Positions 36,725 to 48,773 of a DNA stretch of 64,000 nt are shown in pieces (position 1 is the first letter of the stretch; every line of letters begins with the position of its first letter). The stretch comes from Dichetophora obliterata (Eukaryota > Arthropoda > Insecta > Diptera > Sciomyzidae). The DNA lies in assembly GCA_963920525.1 (NCBI GenBank), contig OY986439.1, positions 27,414,819 to 27,478,818 of the forward strand, given 5' to 3'. Under the pieces are notes generated by a model. It was not told the DNA's origin. It saw nothing but the letters and a program-made list of their open reading frames with translations, and did no database searches. Made by a program: the position numbers and the translations under genes.

Positions 36725-36835
36725 AGGTCATTTAGGGTTTTCACAAGCTGTCGTATTGTTGCATGTCGTATTGCGTTTTCAATAAAAATACAACTGTGAA
36801 CAAACCCTAAGGGTTTATTTTGTTGTATGTCGTAT
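36725..36835. repeat. Small imperfect hairpin repeat
   Basis: TTTAGGGTTTTCACAAGCTG near 36731 is mirrored by GTGAACAAACCCTAA near 36796. The phrase ATGTCGTATT occurs at both 36763 and 36826. Confidence 0.4.
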
Positions 36836-37289
36836 TTATACAGCTGACTGAAGAAATACACAGATGACTGGAGAAAAAAAAATGTGTTCAATGCCTAAAC
36901 AAAATGAAAAGAATGAAATAATAAGAGCTTTCCACATTGTTTTTTTAACATTTTCGCAAAGCGTTTATAAAATGTTTGAGCCATTGGCTTCTAAAAAAAA
37001 AAACATGAGCAAACAATCATTAGGTTTGATATACCTGAATTTTTGTATAGGCTTCGCAAAGTTGAAATTATTTAAAAATATCGATAACTAATCAATATGT
37101 CGATTATGCCTTCGGTGAATCTTATTTTCTCAATGACTACTATATAAGGCGTTTTTTCTTTTTTAGATCAGACCACATAACTGAGCAGATACTGATCAAG
37201 TTGACCAGAACCTGAGCTGCCAACATCAGATGAAACAAAAATTGGTCTGATTTGGTAATGAAACATTTTGGAAACATATGCATCTTTAG

Positions 37290-37932
37290 GGCCCCTCAAA
37301 TGATACTACATGTCCATCCCACCTGTCAAGTCATCACACATGACTGTCAAGGGCAAAAAATCAAGGCAAATGGAAATGTCCGATGGGAGACAAACATTTT
37401 TGACCTTTTGCTAAGTACATCCGACATGAAGTTCCATTTGTGTGCGTGGCCATCCAACTTAGTGTTTTTTTTTTCATTTGATGAACATTTTTCAGAGGAG
37501 CACATCTCGTGGCAACACTGCCGAACATAACAGATGTTATATTTTGCCGCGAATTTTTTTATCTTCTCCTAAAATCGTAATGGTTTGGAATATATAAAGT
37601 TAAAAATATAAAAATAAATTATAAGAACAATGGCCCATTATCATAGTCAAAATAAAGTCGACTTTAAATTTAGTATAAGCTTTTAATATAATAAGTTGTC
37701 AAACAGTTTTTTAATATAATATGATGTCAAAAAGCTTGCGCTAAATTTAAAGTAGACTTTATTTTGACTATGATAATGGGCCAATATTTTTACTCGATGT
37801 TAACTCTTCGGGAGCTAAAAAATAATGAAGTCCATCCGACATGTGTGATGTGTTTAAGGGAAACGAAAATCAAAACCGTTATATTGAACTGCATGTACAT
37901 CAGATATTGAATATTGTTTGAGGGGCCCTTTG
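37290..37932. mobile_element. Middle element of a nested set, GGGCCCCTCAAA termini
   Basis: GGGCCCCTCAAATGATA at the left is mirrored by TTTGAGGGGCCC at the right end. Inner inverted words include CATGTCCATCC near 37309 with a counterpart near 37885, and ACACATGACTGTC. Flanks TTA and TTT are close to a 3-bp duplication. It contains the palindromic MITE at 37632. Confidence 0.6.
37632..37782. mobile_element. Palindromic MITE, GGCCCATTAT family, copy 2
   Basis: Same termini as 30630-30765 (GGCCCATTATCATAGTCAAA and inverse), with AAGTCGACTTTAAATTTAGT in both copies. Flanked by AAT on both sides, a 3-bp duplication. Innermost of three nested elements. Confidence 0.8.
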
Positions 37933-38613
37933 CGTAGCAAATAGCAAAATTTAATAAAAAAAGTACATTTTGAACTGGTACCAGCCATTTGTTGCTTCTT
38001 GTTATTTCGTCTTTTTATGTTTTTTTTATGTATGCGCTGGCAGCCGATTGCTTTTTGTTCAGTGAAAAATTTTTTAGATTATGAAAAGACATACTTAGAT
38101 TATGAAAAGAAACGCATATATTGAACACGGCTAAGTCATAGGTAAAAATAAACACAGATCTGTTCTTGACAGTTGTGGACATACAAAAGAAAAACTCCTA
38201 AAACTGCATAGTCAGATCTTGGCGCCTCTGAAACCGTAATCTGTCCCGAAATTTACAACTAAAATTTTATTCACAACAAAATAACGCTTTGAAATGAAAT
38301 CTTACAAAATTAAAAAAAAACATGTAAAGGTAGGTATTAACTCGATATGAAAGTTTATTTAAAAAAGTACTTGTTAAAATTTTAATAAAAAACTAGTTAT
38401 GCATCTCTGTTTCAAATGCCGCACAACGAGTCTCGAAATTAATAGACGTCAAAGTTTTTTTATCTTATTGTCAAATTTTGAAGAACGCATAGGTTACGCA
38501 CTTTTTGGACGCGAAAAAGTATTTGTTTTGTTTATTTTCATTAATACAATAAATTGCAAGCATTTATACTATTGAATAAGTTTCACTCCAAAAATATTGT
38601 ACGATAAACAAAA

Positions 38614-41600
38614 ATGGCGGATGATGATGGTTATGAGCAAAGTGAAGAGGACAACATAAACTACAAATCCATCAGGTGGGATCTTCAAATATCTATGGTA
38701 GTTATAATAAATTTAACATAATTTTCTAATAGTTGTGAGCACATTCCTGAGTTGTTTCTGGACAAACTAGTGGCCAAGAAGCACTTCAGTAAATTTGGCA
38801 AAATAAATCGCTTCATTTTGCGTCCCAACCGCCTCTGCTGCACTGTTGATTATGAAACCGAACAGGACGCTGCGAATGCATATGAAAAGGCGGGCAGCTA
38901 CAACGGATACGATTTCATAGTTAACTATTCTGATAAAGAAGTGGGTCACGTGCAGAATACCGAAGAATGGGTGGATCCTGATGTACAGGCCGAACTTGAT
39001 GCCATGGGACAGCGCAATCATAAAATATCCAACTCACAGCTGCGTCAAAGCTTAATGAAGCCGCCGCCAATGCAGCAGCAGCAGCATCGTGTTGTTAAAC
39101 CGTTTGTTCCAAAAATTATTAAAAGCTCAACACCGCTGCCGTCAATCGCAGAACAGGTGCAGATGCCCAAGAAAGATGCAGCTGTACGCATGGAATTGGA
39201 GGCGATGCTACGTAAACCAGCCTATACAGATGAAGAAAAATATCGTGTATTAGATGCTCGCGACAAGCTGATACGATTGACCACAGTACGTCAAACAGAT
39301 ATAAAAAAAGCCGTGAGCACAAAAGGTTGGAAACGATTAACCACTCCACTCTTCATATGTGTCATTTAAATTTAATGGAAATTAATTTGATTTAGGTACC
39401 TGCCCGGACATGTGTCCCGAAAAAGAGCGTCTTATGCGCGAGTTCCAGCGTCAAGTAGCTACCTTCGAGATGAGCAACTCAGGCTCTAACTCGACCATCA
39501 ATCACCGACGTGCTATCAAAGAATATTCTCGCAGCAGCGCTGATCAAGAGGTGCCACTTGGACATGAATTGCGCGCGGAAAATGTGCTACAAATGACCAT
39601 GCTCTATCTCATGAGCTCCATCATGGATCTCTGCGATGATGCGCAAACATCTATTGCAGATTGGTTTCACTTTGTATGGGATCGCACACGTTCCATACGC
39701 AAGGACATAACACAACAAGAACTCTGCTCCTTGGGTGCCGTACAGCTAGTGGAACAATGTGCACGCTTTCACATACACTGTGCCGCACGTCTAGTTGCCG
39801 AAGATCCATCTGTGTTTGACAAGAAAATCAATGCTGAGAATCTAACCAAGTGTCTGCAGACGCTCAAGTATATGTATCACGATTTGCGTATTAAAAAAGT
39901 ACGTTGTCCCTGTGAGGCTGAGTTTCGTGGGTATATTGTGCTGCTCAATATGGGTGATGCCAATTTTCTGTGGGAACTTAAACAGTTGCCCGAAGAAATA
40001 CAACATTCGGAGCATATCAAACGTGCCATCGCATTCTATAATGCGCTTCAGAATAACAATTATGTGCGCTTCTTTAGCATGATAATAAAACCAGAGACAC
40101 CATACTTGAGCGCCTGCATTCTACTCGGCTACTTTACCAAGCTGCGTCTGAAGGCAATGCAGGCGATTGTTAAGTCGTACACATGGCGCAAGAATCCAGC
40201 TTGGTTGCCAATTCCGTATCTAATGCGTGTGCTTGGCTTTGAGAATGCTGATGCAGCTGTAGATTTCTTTAGAGCACACGGCCTGCAGTGCGATGAGAGT
40301 AGAGTTAAGCTTGATCGATTGAGCATGCCTGACATGGAGTACAGCATGGATCGTGAAATGATGGTGAGTTAATTGGATAAATGTAATGTTAATGTACTGA
40401 AGAAGCAATGATATGTTAAAAAAAAGAAGTAATAAGTTGATAAATATTTACTTATCGCAGCTTTTAGGGTTGCTTCCTGACAGTTGTTGCAGGCGATTTG
40501 AATGTCCATAACCCTGATGATAAAGGAATTTAGACACTTAAGAGCAGTTAGGTGACTTTTAATAAAATTTCTTATTCAAAACAATTAAAGTACATACATC
40601 GAAACATATACTGAATATTTAAAAAAGTACTTTATTAAAATGCAAGTACTTTTGTACTGATTTGCAAAATGCAAAAAATTTGTACGTCATTTTTTGCAAT
40701 TCAATTTAGAATCTAGTGATTAAAGGTTGTACAAATTGTATTTCCTAATATAAAAGTGAATCGTCAAACATTTTAGACTTGAAAAATATGATACAAATAA
40801 AGTAATTTTACTAAATTATTTTTATAATTCTAAAAATTATAATTTTTTAGAATTATATTTGAGCTTAATGCCAAATAAGTTCATGAAGCCACAACAACAA
40901 GTCCTTTGCAAAACAAATTACCAAGCAGACTAGACAGACTGTTTCGTTGATGATTCTATAGTTTTATAAAAACAAACTGTTGGAGCCTAGATGTATTCGT
41001 AATAAAGAAGTAAATAAAAAGCACAAAAAATAAATCTACACAGAATCAATGCAGACTCTTTTTTCGGAACTTTGCTTTTTACAAAATAGATGAAAATCAT
41101 TGCTTTGAAAAACGGCATACAGCACAAATAATTCTGTTTTGATAAAACCGAAAGAGTTCGTATAAGCTTATCAAAGTGGATGGACTGCAGAAACCACACA
41201 CGACTACTGAAGAGTTGATGTAGCGATCAACCAGAGCTGTAAAAGAATGCATTCAATTTGATTTTATTTATAAGAAAGTGAATCAGTGAATGACGAAACA
41301 AGAATGCATTCAATGAATGCAAAATTGATTTGTTATTAAAATTTTTAATTCACATTCATTTTAACAAAAAAAAATATTAATTATTCATTTCAACTCTTAA
41401 TTTTAGTTATTCAGAATAATTAATCAATTTTTTATTCATTTGAATGCTATTCACATTGAATCTCAGATTTTTCAATTATTATTTTTTTATTCATTATTAA
41501 TTTTTTATTCGTTATTAATTTTTTGTTCATTACTCATTTTTTGCTCATTATTAATTTTTTATTCATAGTTAATTTTTTATCCATTATTCATTTGTTATTC

Positions 41601-44600
41601 ATTATTAATTTTATATTCATTATTAATTTTTGATTATCCAGTTTTAATTCAGTATTAATTTTTTATTCATTTTTTATTCATTAATCATTTGTTATTCATT
41701 ATTTGTTTTATATTCATTATTCATTTCTTATTCATTATCCAGTTTTGTCATTATTAATTTTTTATTTATTTTTTTTTGTTTTTTTATTTTATTTTATTAT
41801 TAATATTTTATTTATTTTTATTCATTTATTATTCATTATTTATTTTTTATTAATTTATAAAAGCCATAAATAAAAAAATGAGTAACAAATGAATAATGAA
41901 TAACAAGTGAACAATGAATAAAAATTTTATTAATGAATAAAAAATTATTAATAAATAACAAATCAATAAGGAATAAAAAATTAATAATGAATAACTAATG
42001 AATAAAAAATGAATAACGAATAAAAAATTAATAATGAATAAAGAAAAATAACTGAAAAGTCTGAAATTCTTTGTGAATTGCATTCTTTGTGAATATCATT
42101 CAAATTAATAAAAACAATTATTCATTATTCTGAATACCGAAAATAAATAATTGAAATCAATGATTAAAAATTAAAAATTTTATTTACAAACCAATTTTGC
42201 ATTCATTGAAACAGAGAACGACTGTTTCGTTAGCTCTTGACTGGCTCAAACAAGAGCCTGTAATTGTGTCTTCTTCAACGTTAATGGGATAGAGAGAAAA
42301 AGTCACAGAAAATATTTTTTGTCCAATTAAGTCAAAATTCGTAGTCAAAATTCGACCATTTCGCATATATTCTCTGTTGATTCGATACAAAATTAATGTC
42401 AAAACATATCTTTTTCATAAAAAGTTGGCATCACTTTTACTTTCCTAATAAATTAGCCACCAGTTCTCTCGCTCATAAGAGAGCGCAATGTGAGCGACAA
42501 ACAGAAAATATAAATAGAGTATTTTTTCCTCTTTCTACGCTCACCTGAGAACGTAAGCGAACTCATATCACAGTGCAACAGCCTGAAAAGATTGAACGGC
42601 TTTGAGCCTGAAAAGAATCAAAAATCGTTGCGACCGACAATTGAAATAGAATAGATTCCAAGTCTGCGGTTTATCGTTGCGGAAAACGAGCTGCGGTTTT
42701 TTTTACATATTGCATGTATTTTCCAGCAACAAATATCGTCTCCCGCAACGATTTTAAAAATATTCACCCCTATTCTTGAATCCGCGTCGAGTAAATATCG
42801 TCGTCAAGAGCTCGCTTTCACCAATGAATTGACGTCGAAAATCATTGCGACGATCAAAAATTTTAATATTTATTTGACGAAGTTTGCTCAATAATTGACA
42901 TGAACAATCACTGCAGATCTCAACGTCGAAATTGAAAGTTTCCAGAATACAACAATTTTGTTTCGACGTCGTTTTGAGAGCGAGCGTGGGTTCAAGAATA
43001 AGGGCAAATAATTACTTTGTATGTTATATGAAGCATATGATAAAATTAAAACTCAGAGAAAGTCCGACTAGCATATCCGGTCCGACTTGCAGAGATGGTC
43101 CGACTAGCATATGTTTTTCCATAAAAATTTGGCATCGCTTTCCAACAGAATTCGCCACCAGTGTTTTCGCTCACAAGAAAGCTCAATGAGAGCGGCAAAT
43201 TGAAAACAGAATTACATTCTATTTTGGCGGCCGATTGCTAGCGGCAAGCGTTCAAAATTGAATTCATACATTTCGTTGAATTTTGTTGACGCTAGCAGCT
43301 GACGCCGTTCTATCTGTTCAGGCAGTTATATCTGTCGTCACAAGGAATAACGACTAAACTCAAAGTATCGTAAAAAACGATATTTTAATTGCACGAACTA
43401 CGACCCATTTTTTTTAAATATATGAACCGTTCCAAAAATTGGCATTAAAATAAATTCCATATCGCTTTTTTACGATATTTTGAGTTTAGTCATTATTCCT
43501 TGTGACCACAGATATATAGATAATTGATTTTAATACATAATATCGATGATTCCATATCAATTCGACAAATTTTGCGCAAAATCTGACCTTTGTGTTTTCG
43601 ATTTTTTTTTAAACTTTGAAGTGACCATAATAAGTTTTGTCTGAATTTTTTTTCGAAATTTTTTTTTTAACAGTCTGTCAAAAATATTAAAAAACATAAA
43701 AAATACAATTTGTGCATGTATTCAAATAGCTGTAACTTCGAAACTGTAAATTTTACATAAAATATATTTTAAAGACCTTGAATGGGTCTTTTTGGTGGTG
43801 TATTTGTAGGTTTTTTTTTGTAGCACTTTTAAGAAAAATTATTTTTATGTTTTAACCTGAAATTTTCATTCACTTATTTCATGGTCTTCACAACAAAATT
43901 TTTATCTTTTTAATAAATTGCTGTGTTAAGGTATCAATTTTAAAGACTAACACAAAATTTTTGGTTTAACCATCAACGATTTCTATTTGTAACGATTTTT
44001 TTAAAAGATGCCTTCAAACGATTTTATATTTTTACACCGAAAATTCCATATTTTCAAAAAATATAAAAAAAAACAAAAATGCGTGGTTTTATAAAATGTT
44101 GGCTTCATTTGAATACTAATTGATTTATTTGATTGATAACAGACATCATTTTGGATTTTCATTGGTATTAACATCAAAATATGGTATTTTTGCTATAAAA
44201 AAGGAAATCCTTTTTAGGCATTTTATAAAAAATTCGTAAAAAATATCGATCGTGCATAAAATTTTGTGTTAGCCTTTAAAATGACTTAACCCGACACTGT
44301 ATTAAAAAGATAAAAAATTTGTTGCGAAAATATGAAGCGTTTTTAAAAAATGTATTTAAATTTCACGAAAAAATTAAATATATGACACCCGAATGACTAA
44401 AGGACTGCCAAAACTTTTGATTTATATACATTAAAGTACAGTTTGGACATTTTTCTTTCGAAATGATGACTCAAAGACTTAGAAAATGTTTGTTATTGAC
44501 CAAGTTATGCTTTGAATTCGAAAAATCTCTGAAAGACCTGGGGCCGAATTACAGCATCCGTGATCGAGCAAAATTGTACAAGATTGATAGGCACTTTCTC

Positions 44601-47600
44601 GTTGTTCCCTTAGTGATTTTGCTCGATCACGGATGCTGTAATTCGGCCCTTGATTTTTCCGGTGAAAATCCGATTAGCGCGACCTTTTCCAAAAAATCTG
44701 AAAAAACTCAAAAATACTTTAGCCCATAAGCTTATATTTTTTTTTGGGACACTAGTGTATTATATCCATAAAAAAATTTTAAATAAAGAAAAGAATACAG
44801 ACATTTAAAAAAATAATTGAAAACTAAAATGTCTCAAAATATTTTTAATTTTAAAAAATAGTTTTTACTTTGAAAATAATTAAAAAAAGAATTATAATAA
44901 CGACCCAAAAACACTTTCTATTGATCTTTTGAAAATTATAAAAAAAATATTTAAATAATTTACTCTAGCATTTGAAATTTAGTATAAAAATATTTTTGTT
45001 ATATATTAATATTGACATAGCGAAATTTGTACTATATTTTCTTATTAATGCTGTTCATAAATTTTTAAATATAAACATTTAAAATTTTTCTCTATATATT
45101 ATAAAAATTTATTTGACATCACTCTTGTCTTAACTCTTCATCCCACCAGCTCGTTGAATCCAAACGCAATGTAAGCGTTGGCGAATGTGTCTGCGGCTAT
45201 CCGCTTGCATCTACAGCAATACTCGAAAATCATCAGCCACACAACAGCTTTGACAGCAATGGTTTGCTAAAGCCGGAAGCCTGGAGTGCTGATGATCAGT
45301 TGCGTGGTGAAGCAGCAGCAGCCGCTCATCGATCAAAACAATTGCAACAACAACAAAAACGCAGCTTCCAACAACCACAAACTCAAGTGGCACCAAATGG
45401 CGTGCGTCCTTCAGACAGTATTTTTAAAGTACCGCAGCCCATCTCAGCCAAACAACAACAACAACCACAACAACAATTGTATCAACAACCAGAACAAAAT
45501 AGTACAAAGATCAGCACGCCTGCGCCATCAATATTTGGGGGTAATCAATTCGGACGAGAACCAAGTCAAGCCGCAACAACATCAAGTTCTACATTCTACA
45601 GCTCGCCTGCTCCATCGCACCAGAAATCAAAAGGCTTATTCAGCTCAGTACCACCTCCGGCGGCTACTGACTCAGGGGCTTCCATTTTCAAGATACCGCT
45701 TGGCAGCGGTTCTGCCGCACAAAAACCTACCGATGCTGCTTCCGCTAGCGCCTTCTTCACATCCAGATTTACTCCTACTACAGAAAAACCAACAACAGCT
45801 GCAGGAATATTTGGTGGCTTTGCCAAAAAACCTACGCCTTCGCCTTTGACTTCAGCTACCGTTGGTAGCAACATCTTTGGTGAAGCTGCAAAGGAAACAG
45901 TTAGCATCTTTCAACAACAGCAGCAGCAACAGCTACAACCCATGCCACTGCCCACTGACAACATATTCAAGCACTTTCAGACTACAGCGCCAGCCTTCGA
46001 AGCAGCGGTTCGACCACCGTCTACCAACATATTTGGAGCAATAGTCGTCCCAACAACAGCTTTGCCACCAACAGACATCGACTTGGCTGCTAAGAAAGCC
46101 TTGGATGAAACCATCGCACGTAAGCGCGAATTAGAGGAGCAACAACGCCAAAAACTAGCAGAATTGGAAGAAGAGCGACGTAAATTAAAGCTATTCGAAG
46201 AGCAAAAGGAGCACATGCGCGAGGAAGCCAAACGCCAAAAACGTATTGATGCATTCAATGAGAAAGCCGCACACGAATCCCAAATTTTGTACGAAAATCT
46301 GCTTACAGAAGAAATTCGCCAGCTAGCTGTTGCCGAGTTTGAGCTTTTTCAGGACATCGAATGTCGCACCTTGCAGCTGACTTCAGAGCTTATCGAAGAG
46401 TGCGTCCTGGCGCAGGTGCAAGAAATACAGAATGAGGAATACGCGCTCATGTGCCATGATCAGATGATACTGCATCGTTACTTTGAACGCTGGCTAAACA
46501 CTACGCGCAAGAAGCTCGAGCAACGCCAACTCTTAGAAACCACGCCCATCTGGATAACTAGTGAAACGCGTGCGCAACAATCAGAGCAGATGCAACATCC
46601 GCAGCAAGTCGAAAATCTTAGAATGATCAAACGTTATCGCCTCGGCCAGCCTTGCGACTTTAAACAGCTTCTGTCGCCACCCATTGGCGGCTATGCCGCT
46701 CCACAGACCCTGAATATTTTTCAACTTATTTCCCAGTATTTCAAACGCAAACAACTGCTTAGAGATGGCTTTGTGCAGCGGCAAAAATACTTCAAACTTC
46801 TACTCACGCTACCCGGAGATCGAGAAGAGCTGCATGGTTTCGAAGGCATGTGCAATCGATGGCTTCACAAGTATTTGCGTCCGCACCATCAACCAACTAC
46901 AGACAACTGCTACATAAACGGTGTGGTCAACGATGTGGCCCTCTGCGTGCGCAAACTCACCGGCATGCTGCCCACTAATGAGTCAGGTCAACGTGTGCGC
47001 AGCCATGAAAGTGATAACGCGGACGCCATAATCTGTTTCATGACTGGTGACAACCTACGTAATACACGTCGCCGATTGCATCATCTGCTCAAGCTTTCGA
47101 AACTGTACAAACCCGTGTCCATTAGCTTGGTGGTATACAATCCCAACATCGAGGATGAGCGCAAGTTGGCTCATAGCTTAGAGCTGAACAACTTCATAGC
47201 TGACGGCAAAGTTTCGAGTTACAATATCTTTGGCAGTCAGGAGTCCAAAAATGACTTTAATTTTTATACCAACATGAAGCGTGCTGTACGCTTTGTGGCG
47301 CGTGAAAGTAGCTTTAACAATAGCGAAAGCGAGGCGTTGGAAATGCAACAGTTGCACAGTTGGCTAGAGGCAGCACTTGGCGAAGCCATGTGGCAGCGCT
47401 GGCAGGAGACAAGCTTGCAAAATCCTGTCTTCAATAAGATATGCAGCATGCCGCGCTTTGTTGTGGCGCTATACAATGAGTCGCTACAACGTCTGCAAGA
47501 TATCGTGGCAGAAGATTTTCAAGAGGCACCCGAGTTTCCCGAAGAACTGCGCCAATTCGTACCTTCGCTGCCATACGATATACCATTGGGATTGGAACAC

Positions 47601-48515
47601 TTTCCAAAGGATTGGAAGAGCACACAACGCTGTGAAAAATTGTTGAATTTTTTCAATAGCCTAAAGCTGCCTGCGCTCACGGAACAACTGCTGCCACTCG
47701 ATGCTGCAATTGACGATCTCGAATTGGCTCTGCTAAACTATGTATCCAGCTGCATACCCAGTGATGATCTGGCATCTACGCAAGCAGCATATGAAGCTAT
47801 TAAAACGCTTATTGAGTTGCTTAACAATGTGGATTTGCAGGCTCTGGATCTGCCCACACGTCTTGCGGCTATTTGCTGGCTGCCTGTAATAAAACCCATT
47901 GTTTTCACGCTCATAAATTATGTGCTACAGCAAACAAGCATTTCACTGCCAACGGAAGTCATCTATCAACGTCAGGCTTTCAACGATTATCAGCAACTAC
48001 CTTGGTGGCTTAATTTTGCACCTATGCTCTCTGTTACAGTTGACTACACTCAAACGCATGAGCCAGAGGATAGCAACGCCACAAACGATGATTCCGAAGA
48101 CGATGTAGCGACGGTTATACAACACGCAGAATCAACTTCACGCAAGGCGGAGCAGCATCTATTTGCTTTGCGAGAGAAATCATTAAAAATAATAAATGAT
48201 GAGTTGACACGAGAACTGGACGAGAGTTTCTATCAATTTGAATTGGCAAAAAACTGCGGCACCTTCACCACTATACTACCAGACTACGATGATGGTGATG
48301 ATGACGAAGCAGAGCTGGCTATTGGCAAAAGCACGAAGCAGCAGAAATCATCGCCGCAGGGCAAGAAACGCAAACTAGAAGAGCCACCTACCTCAGAGAT
48401 AGATGCTGTTATGGCAAAAGCCTTTGCTCTCATCGAACAAGTTGAATCGAAGCAAGATCATTTACATGCTCGCAAACATGCCCGAAACACACAGTTGCAC
48501 GAGTTGTCCAATTAA
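38614..48515 (+). CDS. xmas: Xmas / GANP-family TREX-2 scaffold, 4 exons, 1662 aa
   Basis: Join: 38614-38675, 38733-39325, 39396-40363, 45150-48515. All introns are GT-AG and the frame is kept (4989 nt). Start MADDDGYEQSEEDNINYK. Domains in order: an RRM-like fold (about 24-95; KFGKINRFILRP, LCCTVDYETEQDAA); the SAC3/GANP signature GTCPDMCPEKERLMREFQRQ at about 219 and the helical SAC3 domain to about 520; Gln-rich and IFG / FG-type repeats (about 600-850); a charged coiled coil (about 852-912); a CID-like segment (EEIRQLAVAEFELFQDIECR) where GANP proteins bind ENY2 and centrin; and the GANP C-terminal region (PRFVVALYNESLQRLQDIVA). Known role of the family: TREX-2 scaffold coupling transcription (SAGA via E(y)2) to mRNA export at nuclear pores. 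Intron 3 is 4.8 kb and full of repeats. Confidence 0.95.
41310..42212. mobile_element. Foldback-like element with minisatellite arms
   Basis: TCAATGAATGCAAAATTGAT near 41312 is mirrored by AACCAATTTTGCATTCATTG near 42189. The left arm is an array of TTATTCATTATTAATTTT-type units (41440-41860); the right arm holds the inverse (AATAATGAATAA units, 41876-42050). Terminal inner pair: TTCAGAATAATTAATC and ATTATTCTGAATA. Structure resembles foldback elements; no coding region. Confidence 0.6.
43327..43516. mobile_element. MITE with TIRs of about 50 bp
   Basis: TATATCTGTCGTCACAAGGA, ATAACGACTAAACTCAAAGT and ATCGTAAAAAACGATAT at the left are mirrored at the right end (ATATCGCTTTTTTACGAT ... CCTTGTGACCACAGATATA). 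Two or three mismatches per arm. 190 bp, no coding frame. Confidence 0.8.
44540..44649. mobile_element. GGGCCGAATTACAGC MITE, copy 1
   Basis: A near-perfect palindrome: GGGCCGAATTACAGCATCCG, TGATCGAGCAAAATT inwards from both ends, with a short centre (GTACAAGATTGATAGGCACT). Flanks CTG and TTG are one mismatch from a 3-bp duplication. In xmas intron 3. Confidence 0.85.
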
Positions 48516-48701
48516 GCTTTTTGTTTACGTTAAGTATTAATGTTAGTGAACCTGGTTGTTCGTTTTAGATTTTAGACAAAAATCATTTGATTTAATCGTT
48601 TTTTTTTTACATTTGTGAAGTTGTCGCTTCTTGTGCATACCCCAAATTTATGTTGTCCTATAGATAATGTTTATTGCTTGCCTCTTGGGTTGTATGAGTA
48701 A

Positions 48702-48707
48702 AATAAA
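48702..48707 (+). promoter_or_regulatory. Candidate xmas polyadenylation signal
   Basis: AATAAA, 187 bp after the xmas stop codon and 66 bp before the hAT-like element begins. Confidence 0.5.
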
Positions 48708-48773
48708 AAGTAAGAAATTTGTATGTTTGACAAAAAAAAAATCATCAAAATGCCTTATACATATTACAACTAG

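Larger units (their letters stand above)
37146..38205. mobile_element. Outer element of a nested set, AGGCGTTTTTTCTT termini
   Basis: AGGCGTTTTTTCTTTTTTAG at the left and an inverse at the right (ACATACAAAAGAAAAACTCC, T) delimit it. GATCAGA/AGATCTG words lie just inside both ends. No transposase frame. It contains another TIR element (37290-37932). Confidence 0.5.
33001..38613. other. Intergenic region between the Gln-rich gene and xmas
   Basis: The first several hundred bases must hold the 3' UTR of the upstream gene. The rest is AT-rich with MITE-type elements listed separately. Between 34450 and 36700 I see nothing assignable. The last 200 bp before 38614 should hold the xmas promoter; I see no clear core motif. 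Confidence 0.4.
40364..45149 (+). other. Intron 3 of xmas, 4786 bp, repeat-filled
   Basis: Donor ATG|GTGAGT, acceptor TCCCACCAG|CTCGTTGAATCC, both phase 0. Reading past the donor adds two residues (VS) and stops, so a retained intron would give a protein of about 543 residues with only the RRM and SAC3 domains. Holds a foldback, a MITE at 43327, a MITE at 44540, and two similar blocks near 42410-42520 and 43110-43205 (TTGGCATC, GCCACCAGT, TCGCTCA..AGA words). Confidence 0.9.

Noticed and set aside
44463..44729. 88-codon plus frame
   Set aside because: Mostly the MITE at 44540-44649 read through; the same peptide (LDHGCCNSA) appears wherever that MITE occurs.
45211..48108. Other frames over xmas exon 4
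   Set aside because: Shadows of the xmas frame, which carries recognisable GANP-family sequence throughout.
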